From: a virus
Strand: one strand, 5' to 3'
DNA: 20,830 bases
Virus record (IMG/VR): IMGVR_UViG_3300009512_000109
Location: 1-20,830 of that record
Shown: piece by piece, positions 5,176 to 11,872 of the stretch
How the letters are laid out: the number at the start of each line of letters is the position of its first letter
How positions within the stretch are numbered: position 1 is the first letter of the stretch
The notes under the pieces: generated by a model
What the model saw: only the letters and a program-made list of their open reading frames with translations
Told to the model about the DNA's origin: nothing
The model's database searches: none
Made by a program: the position numbers and the translations under genes

Positions 5176-6519
5176 ATGTTAGCGTTTAACACAAACTTAA
5201 CAGTAGAACAGCGCATTGCAAAAGCCACTATGGCACTTGATGCGCACCGGAAATGGGTACCCTTCATGGCAGTGGGTATGATCGGACGGAGTTACGTTGT
5301 AGAAGATGGCGTACTACCTCATGACACGATGGCGACCGATGGCAGGGACGTGTGGTACTGCCGATCCTTCGTTGACAGTATTCGTGACTCAGACTTACGG
5401 TTCGGTATCCTCCACGAGCGATACCATAAAGCCCTTGAACACCTTACTACATGGGATTACCTGACCAAGATAGATCCCCAGTGTACTAACGTGTCTATGG
5501 ATCATGTCATCAACCTACAGATCATGGACATAGATGACGGCGAGGGGTTCGTGACCCTACCACTCAAGGCGGACGGCACGGTGATGGTCTGCTTTGATGT
5601 CAAGTACAGGGGTATGGATACGCTACAGATATTCAATATCCTCAGAGAACAAGAAGGTGATGACCCTGACGGCCCTGCTGGTGGTGGTGGTGATAGCCTT
5701 GATGGTGGTGATAGTGAGGATGACCCTGACGGCCCTGCTGGTAGTGGTGGTGATGGCCCTGAAGGTGATGATAGTGAGGATGGCCCTAGTGGTAACGGGG
5801 GTGGCTACGGAGGGTTTGACGATCATGATTGGGAGGGTGCGAGGAAACTAACTACCGAGGAGGTAAAGAAGTTAGGTACTGAGATAGCCGAGGCACTACG
5901 TGAAGGTTCGATGGCAGCAGGGCAGTTGGGTGGTTCAGGGGCTGAGGTAGGGTTCGATAAGATGCTTGAACCCCAAGTCGATTGGCGTGAGGTACTACGT
6001 GACTTTATCAGCAGCACGTGTTCAGGCAATGACTTCTCTACCTACGCACGGCCCAACCGACGATACATGTCTACAGGGGTGTATATGCCTAGCGGGATCA
6101 GCCAACGTGTTGATACGTTAGTGCTAGCCATCGACACATCAGGATCGGTATCGCAGCCAGAGATATCTTTGATGCTAGCCGAGGTCAAGTCTATCTGCGA
6201 TATCGCCAGACCAGAGAAGGTTACCATCTTGTACTGGGGCAGTAGTGTGGTGCGCCGTGAGGACTACGACGACACCAACATGCACACGCTGATCGACAGC
6301 ACCAAGCCGAAAGACGGTGGGGGTACGCGAGTTGAATGTGTACCGGACTTCATGCGCGAGCACAACATAGAGGCACAAGCTGTTGTCGTGTTTACAGATG
6401 GGTACGTCTATGCCGGATGGGGTAAGTGGGATTGTCCAGTGCTCTGGACGGTACTCGACAACAAGCAGTGCCAGCCTGACATAGGTAAGGTATGTCACGT
6501 CAGCACACAAACACGTTAA
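5176..6519 (+). CDS. DUF2201-type metallopeptidase-like/VWA protein
   Basis: The product is 447 aa. The N-terminal domain carries HERYH (80-84, an HExxH zinc-peptidase motif) and SMDHVINLQI (108-117), the pattern of DUF2201 N-terminal putative metallopeptidases. A disordered Gly/Asp/Pro linker (about 160-215) follows, built from 20-aa repeats. The C-terminal VWA-like domain has a MIDAS DTSGS (320-324), a GGGT loop and FTDGY. Families of this kind pair with MoxR-type AAA+ ATPases, and the ATPase is directly upstream. The motif set supports metal binding in both domains; peptidase activity is unproven. RBS AAGGAG lies 6 nt before the ATG. Alternative: a CobT-like chelatase subunit. Confidence 0.85.
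   Translation: MLAFNTNLTVEQRIAKATMALDAHRKWVPFMAVGMIGRSYVVEDGVLPHDTMATDGRDVWYCRSFVDSIRDSDLRFGILHERYHKALEHLTTWDYLTKIDPQCTNVSMDHVINLQIMDIDDGEGFVTLPLKADGTVMVCFDVKYRGMDTLQIFNILREQEGDDPDGPAGGGGDSLDGGDSEDDPDGPAGSGGDGPEGDDSEDGPSGNGGGYGGFDDHDWEGARKLTTEEVKKLGTEIAEALREGSMAAGQLGGSGAEVGFDKMLEPQVDWREVLRDFISSTCSGNDFSTYARPNRRYMSTGVYMPSGISQRVDTLVLAIDTSGSVSQPEISLMLAEVKSICDIARPEKVTILYWGSSVVRREDYDDTNMHTLIDSTKPKDGGGTRVECVPDFMREHNIEAQAVVVFTDGYVYAGWGKWDCPVLWTVLDNKQCQPDIGKVCHVSTQTR
5659..5778 (+). repeat. 60-bp in-frame tandem repeat in the VWA gene
   Basis: Two 60-bp units (5659-5718, 5719-5778) start GATGACCCTGACGGCCCTGC, and a degenerate third begins at 5779. They encode 20-residue units of the DDPDGPAG...GGDSE type in the linker between the peptidase-like and VWA domains. 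Each unit contains GGT-rich runs. The period is an exact multiple of three, so gain or loss of a unit would change linker length without breaking the frame. Confidence 0.85.
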
Positions 6520-6531
6520 GAGGAAGACACA

Positions 6532-6996
6532 ATGAGTAGAAATAAATTACCACCAATGATGGGTGAGTCCCTACGTTGCGATGACGAAGAGGCTTACCAC
6601 TATGTAGCAAAGCGCACACCGTTTAACGGTAACGTGTTTAGTTCTAAATGGCATAGCAACGACCACGTCCGTGGCGAGAGGTATGTAGTGAGTGCTTGGA
6701 GATACGCGAGGGGAGGTAGCCAGTTCATCCCGCTGCTGATATGGGAGGGGCGGTACGGTCGGGATCGTGGCATGTGGTACTCAGTCACTGGAGAAGATTC
6801 GTGGATGTGTAACGCCCTTAACGCAGGGATCTTCAACGATGGTGATAGCACCACGCCGCTCACACCAAAGGACATGCGCGTGATGGTGAATTATGGTATC
6901 GGTGGGGTAGCCCTCGACATGGGAGCTGGTATTGAGGAAGAGAGGAAGCCAACGGGCATATACGCCCTAGACAACAACGAAGGAGAAAAGAAATGA
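6532..6996 (+). CDS. Hypothetical protein
   Basis: The product is 154 aa starting MSRNKLPPMMGE. I do not recognise a family with confidence. The middle (RYVVSAWRYARGGSQFIPLLIWE, then MWYSVTGEDSW) is rich in Tyr and Trp and predicted beta, loosely like small phage proteins with a Y-V-V-x-S-Y-G core. There is no membrane segment. The RBS is AGGAAG 6 nt before the ATG, 12 nt after the VWA gene, so it probably rides on the same transcript. Its last four bases overlap the next start (ATGA). Confidence 0.65.
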   Translation: MSRNKLPPMMGESLRCDDEEAYHYVAKRTPFNGNVFSSKWHSNDHVRGERYVVSAWRYARGGSQFIPLLIWEGRYGRDRGMWYSVTGEDSWMCNALNAGIFNDGDSTTPLTPKDMRVMVNYGIGGVALDMGAGIEEERKPTGIYALDNNEGEKK

Positions 6997-8036
6997 CTGT
7001 ATATTTTAACGGCGCATTAATGCGGAGTAATAGACCAAGGGTGTCAACTATTGTGGCTCCGAAGTACCTACCCGACTTCGATCTGGACAGGTATATACAT
7101 GAGGTTAACGTGTCACTAGCTAACACGCCGCACGATGACGCACCCAAAATAAAGGACTTCCTTGTATTCTTACAGCAGCTTAAGAAGTCATTTAGGTGGT
7201 GCTCATTTGCGATAGCTGCCCCAACGCTATACGCCCAACGACTAGCAAAGGAGACGCAGGGGGCAATGGATGCGTACAAAGCTAGTGCCCATCTGATACG
7301 TTCCCCTTATACAATGGCACCCAAGATACTAGTGTACCTACCTTCAAACAGGTATGTATCTGGGTGGGTATCTCTTGGTGACTTCCGTATGGGAGATAGC
7401 GCCCCCATACCTAAGATCGCGGTGTGGTCTCCCCATATCACTAACGGGAGTACTGGCAACGATAACATGCAGCACTCGCTGAAGGTCTCAACCAAGGTGA
7501 AGACAGCGATATCCACTGCGAAGCGGTACTTCAAGGATGAGAATATGGGGGAGATAGCTAGATCCCTAAGCAACGAGCCGAGCCACGCGGTGGCGAGTTA
7601 TGATCGTGATCTAGCACAACTTGTAGCCGAAGCAAAAAAATCCCTCTGTACTGATGCCGCATTCCCAGCAGCAATGGCCCAACTCGCAGCTAGTGGGTAT
7701 ACGTTTACGGATCTAGGTCTGAAAGAGAAGCTGCAGACGTACATCACGGAAATGGAATACCAAGCCGAAAACAGTACGGGAGGCAACCCTGAGCTTATGT
7801 ATATCCGAGGGTATGTTAAGGGTGGTGTGCAGATGTTTGATCGTGTCAAACGCCCCTTTGGTTATGGTTATGGCTCCCACAATGATAAATCCGAAGTCCT
7901 TGGGACGTGTAGAGAGGAGGATCTATCGGAGGATATTAAGCGCAAGTTGTCGACCCTGATGATGGGGGAGGATATGTCTTTTGTTGCAGGGGCGGGGTAC
8001 AAGCTAGACGAGGAAATTTACTATGTCTACACCTAG
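6993..8036 (+). CDS. Hypothetical 347-aa protein
   Basis: The product is 347 aa, soluble, and not recognised. The N-terminal half contains KDFLVFLQQLKKSFRWCSF and VSTIVAPKYLPDFDLDRY, and the central section includes a helical stretch (VSTKVKTAISTAKRYFKD). The C-terminal 45 residues (EEDLSEDIKRKLSTLMM...GAGYKLDEEIYYVYT) resemble the end of the next small protein. It overlaps the previous gene by ATGA and the next by 14 nt. The RBS GGAG lies about 10 nt upstream (AAGGAGAAAAGAAATG). Confidence 0.7.
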   Translation: MTVYFNGALMRSNRPRVSTIVAPKYLPDFDLDRYIHEVNVSLANTPHDDAPKIKDFLVFLQQLKKSFRWCSFAIAAPTLYAQRLAKETQGAMDAYKASAHLIRSPYTMAPKILVYLPSNRYVSGWVSLGDFRMGDSAPIPKIAVWSPHITNGSTGNDNMQHSLKVSTKVKTAISTAKRYFKDENMGEIARSLSNEPSHAVASYDRDLAQLVAEAKKSLCTDAAFPAAMAQLAASGYTFTDLGLKEKLQTYITEMEYQAENSTGGNPELMYIRGYVKGGVQMFDRVKRPFGYGYGSHNDKSEVLGTCREEDLSEDIKRKLSTLMMGEDMSFVAGAGYKLDEEIYYVYT

Positions 8037-8286
8037 TGTGGATGTGGACGGTATGTACCGTGTAGCTGTTAACGTGTCTTCTGGTAACGTACAAGTGGTA
8101 TGTATTGGCCTATGGTGCGTTGACAGCCCTGATGAAGGGGAGTACAGTGATGTAGATGCCCTGCCGAGCTGGATACAGAGGAGACTAGCCGTGCTGATGA
8201 CAGTCGATACTCTAGAGCGGGTGCGAGGTGTCGGACGGCGTGTTTCCCATAACGTGTTTTATGTATACGAGGAGTTAAACAAGTGA
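8023..8286 (+). CDS. Small protein related to the C-terminal domain of its neighbour
   Basis: The product is 87 aa. Its residues 45-82 (ALPSWIQRRLAVLM...VRGVGRRVSHNVFYVYE) line up with the C-terminus of the 347-aa protein just upstream (DLSEDIKRKLSTLMM...VAGAGYKLDEEIYYVYT), sharing L-x4-I-x-R-x-L-x2-LM, G-x-G and YVY. It looks like a free-standing copy of that domain. The start overlaps the upstream gene by 14 nt in another frame, with GAGG 9 nt before. It ends YEELNK, whose codons supply the GAGGAG site for the next gene (GTGA overlap). Function is unknown. Confidence 0.65.
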   Translation: MSTPSVDVDGMYRVAVNVSSGNVQVVCIGLWCVDSPDEGEYSDVDALPSWIQRRLAVLMTVDTLERVRGVGRRVSHNVFYVYEELNK

Positions 8287-8489
8287 ACAAACACATTGAA
8301 CTAGTAAAGAAATGGTTGGCAGGTGAAGTAGTTAGTGTAGAAGCACTAAAGGCAAATGCTGTCGCCGCCGATGTTGCTGCCGATGTTGCTGCTGCTGCCA
8401 ATGCTGCTGCTGCTGCTGCTGCTTATGCTGCTGCTGCTGAAGCCGCTGCTTACTGGGTTAAACAATACGAGGAGTTAACAAGTGAATAA
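8283..8489 (+). CDS. Ala-rich repeat protein, paralogue B
   Basis: The product is 68 aa. Start is GTG 8283 with GAGGAG 10 nt upstream, overlapping the prior stop. The order is a conserved N-terminus NKHIELVKKWLAGE...VEALKAN (1-26), an almost pure Ala tract with occasional Asp, Asn, Tyr and Glu (about 27-57), and a tail YWVKQYEELTSE. It is clearly homologous to the next gene and, at the N-terminus, to the gene at 2310. The Ala tract is encoded largely by GCT runs, so strand slippage is likely. Function is unknown; the tract should be helical. No signal peptide or membrane segment. Confidence 0.75.
   Translation: MNKHIELVKKWLAGEVVSVEALKANAVAADVAADVAAAANAAAAAAAYAAAAEAAAYWVKQYEELTSE
8354..8455 (+). 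repeat. GCT/GCC microsatellite-like tract
   Basis: The Ala tract of paralogue B is mostly consecutive GCT codons with scattered GAT, TAT, AAT and GAA codons; the longest uninterrupted GCT run covers about 8402-8422. All interruptions keep the frame, so this is a slippage-prone trinucleotide tract within a gene. Confidence 0.75.
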
Positions 8490-8733
8490 ACATATTGCGC
8501 TAGTTAAACGCTGGTTGGCAGGTAAGGACGTTACCACAGAAGAACTGAGGGCTAACTCGATTGCTGCTGATGCGGCTGATGCTAGGGCTGATGCTAGGGC
8601 TGATGTTGTCTGGGCTGCTGCTAGGGCTGCCCATGCTGCTGCCCATGCTACTAGGGCTGATGCGGCTGATGCTAGGGCTGATGCGGGGGATGCTGCCCAC
8701 TGGGTTAAACGATACGAAGAGTTAAGTGAATGA
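8482..8733 (+). CDS. Ala-rich repeat protein, paralogue C
   Basis: The product is 83 aa. Start is GTG 8482, 199 bp after the start of paralogue B, with the same GAGGAGTTAACAAGTG signal. The N-terminus is NKHIALVKRWLAGKDVTTEELRAN. The centre is a repeat of A-D-A-R-A-D-A units with Ala, Arg, Asp, His and Trp, coded by GCTAGGGCTGATGC repeats around 8578-8690. The tail is HWVKRYEELSE. The mix of Arg and Asp spaced along an Ala helix would give salt-bridged helix faces. It overlaps the previous gene by 8 nt and the next by ATGA. Function is unknown. Confidence 0.75.
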   Translation: MNKHIALVKRWLAGKDVTTEELRANSIAADAADARADARADVVWAAARAAHAAAHATRADAADARADAGDAAHWVKRYEELSE

Positions 8734-8918
8734 AAGAGATGGGCGACAACATGAAAATCACAAAGCCAAAAAAGAAAAATACAGGTGACAGCCCCTATGA
8801 AATAGTTAGCCCCGGTATGCAAGAGAGGGAGGAGCGGATGGCGGTAGCCTTAGAACGTATTGCCACTACGCTTGAACGCATTCTAAAGATAGTAGAGAAG
8901 GGAGTAGCTGATGAGTAG
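8730..8918 (+). CDS. Small coiled-coil hypothetical protein
   Basis: The product is 62 aa. The basic N-terminus (KITKPKKKN) is followed by a C-terminal amphipathic helix, REERMAVALERIATTLERI, with a leucine/isoleucine heptad pattern typical of a short coiled coil. It may act as an oligomeriser or adaptor. ATG 8730 overlaps the previous stop; in-frame ATGs at 8739 and 8751 are possible alternatives. The GAAGAG of the previous gene's tail serves as RBS. Confidence 0.6.
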   Translation: MKEMGDNMKITKPKKKNTGDSPYEIVSPGMQEREERMAVALERIATTLERILKIVEKGVADE

Positions 8919-9123
8919 TAGGGCTAGAGAACACAAGCAGGTGATAGTAGCTAAGTGCTACGAGTTAGCATTGATTAGTCTTCAGGGTAACGAGTTAACA
9001 TTGGTTGATACGTTAGCGATGAGCTACTTGGATAAGATCATTGCGGCTGCCGATATATGGGCACGTAACGAGAGCGGTGCAGTGGGTCAAGTTCACTGGC
9101 AACGAGTGGGCGGAGATGAGTGA
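8911..9123 (+). CDS. Small hypothetical protein
   Basis: The product is 70 aa starting MSSRAREHKQVIVA. The N-terminal two thirds look like two helices (VIVAKCYELALISLQG and LAMSYLDKIIAAADIWAR). No family is recognised. It overlaps the previous stop by 8 nt, with GGGAG 6 nt before the ATG. Its tail region carries the RBS and start of the HNH gene, giving an 8-nt overlap. Confidence 0.55.
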   Translation: MSSRAREHKQVIVAKCYELALISLQGNELTLVDTLAMSYLDKIIAAADIWARNESGAVGQVHWQRVGGDE

Positions 9124-10012
9124 ACAAGGAACTGGTATTAGAGTGGGGGCTAACCAAAACCCCACGCAAGCCGAAGTCCATGCCCTGTTCAATTACTGCC
9201 CTGATCGTGGGCTTCTCACAAACAGGTTTACACGTAATAGAACATCTAAAATAGGTGATCAAGCAGGGCGGTTCGTCAGCTCAGGGCGGCTAGTCACAGT
9301 GAACGGGGGGAGTTACCTCGTTAGGAAAATAGTGTGGTTGTACGTTACTGGGGAGTTCCCAAGTGGTGGGTATGTCATCAACAAGAACGGCAACAATCAA
9401 GATGACCGGATAGATAACTTAGAGTTCTTTGAAGGTGAGAAGACGGCTATCCTCTTTGAAAACCCAGACCTGCCAACACAAAAAGAAGTTATGGAGTACT
9501 TTAACTATCACCCCCGATCCGGGCGAATGACATACCGTATGACCTATGGGCCAACACGTCTGGAAGGTCAGATTGTAGGGCGACCCCATAACAAGTTCCT
9601 CATTGGCTGGTTGGGTGCATACTACTACCCGGTGGCCCGTCTTGTATGGTTGGGACATAAAGGGGAGTGGCTACGTAACGAGAGCCGCATAAGAAACTAC
9701 GCTGAGGAAGACGTGTTAGGGCATAAGAATGGTTGCCAAACGGATAACCGGATTGAGAACCTCGTGCGAGGCCCACTATCAATCGTTGATGATGAAGAAC
9801 GGCGGGTAGCACTACTCAACATCAACCGTACCGAAATTGCAGGGATCAACTGGGATACAGGGAGACAGAAGTTTATCGTACGTATCGTGGTGGATGGTAG
9901 AAACATGTTAGTAGGTGCCTACGATACGATAGCAGAGGGGGAGGCTGCTAGGCTCGATGCGATCTTGGAGATCGAGGAGTCGGATAAAATCTTAGCTAGG
10001 ATAGGAGGTTAG
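9116..10012 (+). CDS. Two-module HNH endonuclease-like protein with AP2-type domain
   Basis: The product is 298 aa. Two related modules, starting PTQAEVHALFNY (16-27) and PTQKEVMEYFNY (120-131), each end in an HNH_3-like core. The first reads VINKNGNNQDDRIDNL (87-102) and lacks the usual catalytic His (Asn89). The second reads VLGHKNGCQTDNRIENL (200-216) and keeps His203. The C-terminus (239-285, AGINWDTGRQKFIVRI...LVGAYDTIAEGEAARL) matches an AP2-type DNA-binding domain. Such proteins are free-standing homing or nicking endonucleases in phages. The frame is open from a TTG at 9041, but ATG 9116 has GGCGGAG directly upstream and is preferred. Confidence 0.8.
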   Translation: MSEQGTGIRVGANQNPTQAEVHALFNYCPDRGLLTNRFTRNRTSKIGDQAGRFVSSGRLVTVNGGSYLVRKIVWLYVTGEFPSGGYVINKNGNNQDDRIDNLEFFEGEKTAILFENPDLPTQKEVMEYFNYHPRSGRMTYRMTYGPTRLEGQIVGRPHNKFLIGWLGAYYYPVARLVWLGHKGEWLRNESRIRNYAEEDVLGHKNGCQTDNRIENLVRGPLSIVDDEERRVALLNINRTEIAGINWDTGRQKFIVRIVVDGRNMLVGAYDTIAEGEAARLDAILEIEESDKILARIGG

Positions 10013-10013
10013 G

Positions 10014-10211
10014 GTGCTTAAGTCTGAATGCACACCAGAAGAGTGGGCAGTTTTTGCTGCCGAAAGAAGGAAGAAAGATGCTAGTTCAGATGCCCCGATC
10101 AAGGGTGCAGACGTGTGGCTAAGTAAGGGGTGGCTTAAACTGAAGCCTCAAGCTAAGGCGCGGCAAGATGCCAAGCCGAGTCGGTTCTCTGCAGGGGAGT
10201 GTCCACTATGA
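10014..10211 (+). CDS. Small basic hypothetical protein
   Basis: The product is 65 aa from GTG 10014, 1 nt after the HNH stop, with a strong AGGAGG at 10003-10008. It is basic, with TPEEWAVFAAERRKKD at the N-terminus (helical) and WLSKGWLKLKPQAKARQ in the middle. No family is recognised. It leads into the VRR-NUC gene, separated by 19 nt. Confidence 0.55.
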   Translation: MLKSECTPEEWAVFAAERRKKDASSDAPIKGADVWLSKGWLKLKPQAKARQDAKPSRFSAGECPL

Positions 10212-10230
10212 GTGAATTTAGGAGAAAAGG

Positions 10231-10554
10231 ATGACACCAGAAGTAAAAGTTAAACGGAAAGTTACGGCACAGCTTAAGGCGTTAGGGTGCTACTACTTCT
10301 TCCCTGCGACAGGGGGTTACGGGAGGTCAGGCGTACCGGATATCGTTGGCTGCTACAACGGTAGGTTTTTCGGTATTGAGTGCAAGGCAGGTAAGAACAA
10401 GCCAACGGCGCTACAGGAAAAGAACCTAGCCGAAATAGCTGAGGCGGTAGGTATCGCGTTGGTCGTTAACGAAGAGAATATGAATGACATAAACACGTTA
10501 CTAGGTGCCCCAGTAAAGGACACTAATCAATTAGAATTAGACTTAGGAGTATGA
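10231..10554 (+). CDS. VRR-NUC domain nuclease
   Basis: The product is 107 aa, close to a minimal stand-alone VRR-NUC (PD-(D/E)xK superfamily). Catalytic residues are readable: GVPDIVG (Asp37), IECKAG (Glu50, Lys52), and P-x-ALQ (Gln62) on the following helix, with Glu4 in the N-terminal helix. Phage members of this size act on branched or structured DNA, which fits recombination or replication-fork processing. RBS GGAGAAAAGG precedes the ATG. The rest of its likely DNA-processing set (SNF2-like helicase, RecB-like nuclease, polymerase) lies downstream. Confidence 0.88.
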   Translation: MTPEVKVKRKVTAQLKALGCYYFFPATGGYGRSGVPDIVGCYNGRFFGIECKAGKNKPTALQEKNLAEIAEAVGIALVVNEENMNDINTLLGAPVKDTNQLELDLGV

Positions 10555-10558
10555 AGGT

Positions 10559-10822
10559 ATGGCTACTAGAGAAGCTAAGAGAGCAGGTCTAACTGGGATC
10601 AACTTCACGAGAGGTCGAGAGTTTAGGCCGATCAAGAGTCCAGAAGATAAGGAACTGGAAGCGGCGGAGACTGCCCGATTGATAGCTGAATGGTTGGAGG
10701 CTGGCAACCTCCCCTATGTTGGGGAGTATGGCCCGAGAGAGAAGGATGAAAGGGCATACAAACCCGTAGGCGACACTAGGCACTTCTTCCTCGCGTCTAG
10801 CGGGAAACACATAAGGAGATAG
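10559..10822 (+). CDS. Hypothetical protein
   Basis: The product is 87 aa, charged, starting MATREAKRAGLTG. A central acidic helix (PEDKELEAAETARLIAEWLE) is flanked by Gly/Pro-rich segments; the C-terminus is RHFFLASSGKHIRR. No family is recognised. It begins 4 nt after the VRR-NUC stop, with AGGAG 11 nt upstream, so it is co-translated with the nuclease. Confidence 0.6.
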   Translation: MATREAKRAGLTGINFTRGREFRPIKSPEDKELEAAETARLIAEWLEAGNLPYVGEYGPREKDERAYKPVGDTRHFFLASSGKHIRR

Positions 10823-10826
10823 GTTA

Positions 10827-11465
10827 GTGAAAGCCCCTTACAATGTTAAAGCCGTAGCACGAGCCGACTGCGCACAATTTATCCTAGACATACACTACGC
10901 TAAACGGTGGCCTAGCATTAGTTATGCTTTTGGACTTTTTAAGGATGTCAGATTGGTAGGTGTAGTGACATACGGTACGCCTTTCAGCTCTACTTTACGC
11001 CGTGGTATAGCTGGCCCAGATAACGCGAGTTCAGTGTTAGAACTAAACCGTCTATGCCTACTAGAAAATAATAAGAATGAGGCAAGTATGCTAGTCGGTC
11101 GGTCTTTAAGGCTCCTCCCGCGAGGTAAGATAATAGTAAGTTTTGCTGATACTTCTCAAGGGCACGTGGGTACTGTGTATCAGGCAGCTAACTTTCTTTA
11201 TTGTGGACTTAGCGCGAAACGAACCGATTGGAAGATTAAAGGTCGAGAGCATCTCCATGGGCAAACCATATCAGACGAGTTCAGGGGTGTAAAAAACAGA
11301 GCGCAAGCTGCAAGGGTTAAGTATGGGGACGATTTTTATTTAGCCCCCAGACCAAGGAAGCATAGGTACGTGTTTGTAACTGGCGGGGCTAAGTTCAAGG
11401 CCAACATTAAAAGTCAGATACGATACCCCATAACTCCCGCACCCACTCAGAGGCCGACCTTATAG
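10827..11465 (+). CDS. Mom-like DNA adenine modification protein
   Basis: The product is 212 aa. It matches the pattern of the phage Mu Mom-like family (GNAT-type acyltransferase fold): HYAKRWPSISYAFGLF (23-38), LVGVVTYGTPFSSTLRRG (43-60), VLELNRLCL (70-78), IIVSFADTSQGHVGTVYQA (102-120) and FLYCGLSAKRTDWKIKG (123-139). Mu Mom modifies adenines in DNA to a carbamoylmethyl form, blocking host restriction. Here it would protect phage DNA after synthesis by the neighbouring replication genes. The C-terminal 70 residues are basic. Start is GTG 10827 with AAGGAG 9 nt upstream. Which residue is modified here is unknown. Confidence 0.7.
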   Translation: MKAPYNVKAVARADCAQFILDIHYAKRWPSISYAFGLFKDVRLVGVVTYGTPFSSTLRRGIAGPDNASSVLELNRLCLLENNKNEASMLVGRSLRLLPRGKIIVSFADTSQGHVGTVYQAANFLYCGLSAKRTDWKIKGREHLHGQTISDEFRGVKNRAQAARVKYGDDFYLAPRPRKHRYVFVTGGAKFKANIKSQIRYPITPAPTQRPTL

Positions 11466-11554
11466 AGGAGGGGGTTGTTCCCCGAAATGCATCACGCTGG
11501 CTCTGATGTCCTCATTAAAAACCAGCACTAATTTAGATACGTTATTGGAGAAGT
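11466..11554. other. Short intergenic gap before DUF6378/polymerase genes
   Basis: These 89 bp hold no gene. A GGGG-TTGTT-CCCC hairpin occurs near 11471-11483 but has no T-run after it, and GCTGG / CCAGC arms at about 11499 and 11521 enclose a long loop. I cannot call a terminator or promoter. Confidence 0.4.
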
Positions 11555-11872
11555 ATGATGAACGAAGAAAGTAAGGCGTGGGTGGAAGAAGATCTACCTA
11601 TCAGGTCTGATCGAGCGTTAATCTTAGATACGGCAAAAATGTATGTGACCCGAGACCGACAAGCTACCCACGGGGAGCCTGAAGATAGTTTCAGCAGGAT
11701 CGCTGCTTACTGGGGCGTGTACCTTAACAGGGACATAAGCTCAAAAGACGTTGCCATAATGATGACCATGCTGAAGATCGCAAGGCTCGATGAGAATCCG
11801 GGCAACAGGGACAACTGGATAGACGCTTGTGGGTACCTCGCATGTGGTGGGGAGATAAGCACATCGACATAA
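11555..11872 (+). CDS. DUF6378-type phage protein
   Basis: The product is 105 aa. The pattern RQATHGEPEDSFSRIAAYW (about 35-53), then SSKDVAIMMTMLKIAR, then NRDNWIDACGYLACGGE matches the small all-helical DUF6378 family, common in phages next to nucleotide and replication genes. The conserved Asp, Glu and Lys positions recall MazG-like folds, but no activity is shown. RBS GGAG precedes an ATGATG doublet; either ATG (11555 or 11558) could be used. Its end overlaps the polymerase reading frame by about 30 nt. Confidence 0.7.
   Translation: MMNEESKAWVEEDLPIRSDRALILDTAKMYVTRDRQATHGEPEDSFSRIAAYWGVYLNRDISSKDVAIMMTMLKIARLDENPGNRDNWIDACGYLACGGEISTST

Noticed and set aside
5594-5851. 85-aa + strand and 67-aa - strand frames in the VWA linker
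   Set aside because: Low-complexity shadows produced by the 60-bp repeat.
6175-6510. 111-aa minus-strand frame opposite the VWA domain
   Set aside because: Antisense to a domain with clear MIDAS motifs; no start signal.
8122-8150. TTGACA-17-TACAGT promoter-like pair
   Set aside because: Lies within the 8023-8286 gene and the -10 matches at only 4 of 6 positions; likely chance.
8069-8822. Minus-strand Ala/Ser-rich frames
   Set aside because: Antisense shadows of the GCT-rich tracts; no RBS and opposite to all other genes.
11466-11554. Intrinsic terminator after the Mom-like gene
   Set aside because: The GGGG/CCCC hairpin is short and no U-run follows.
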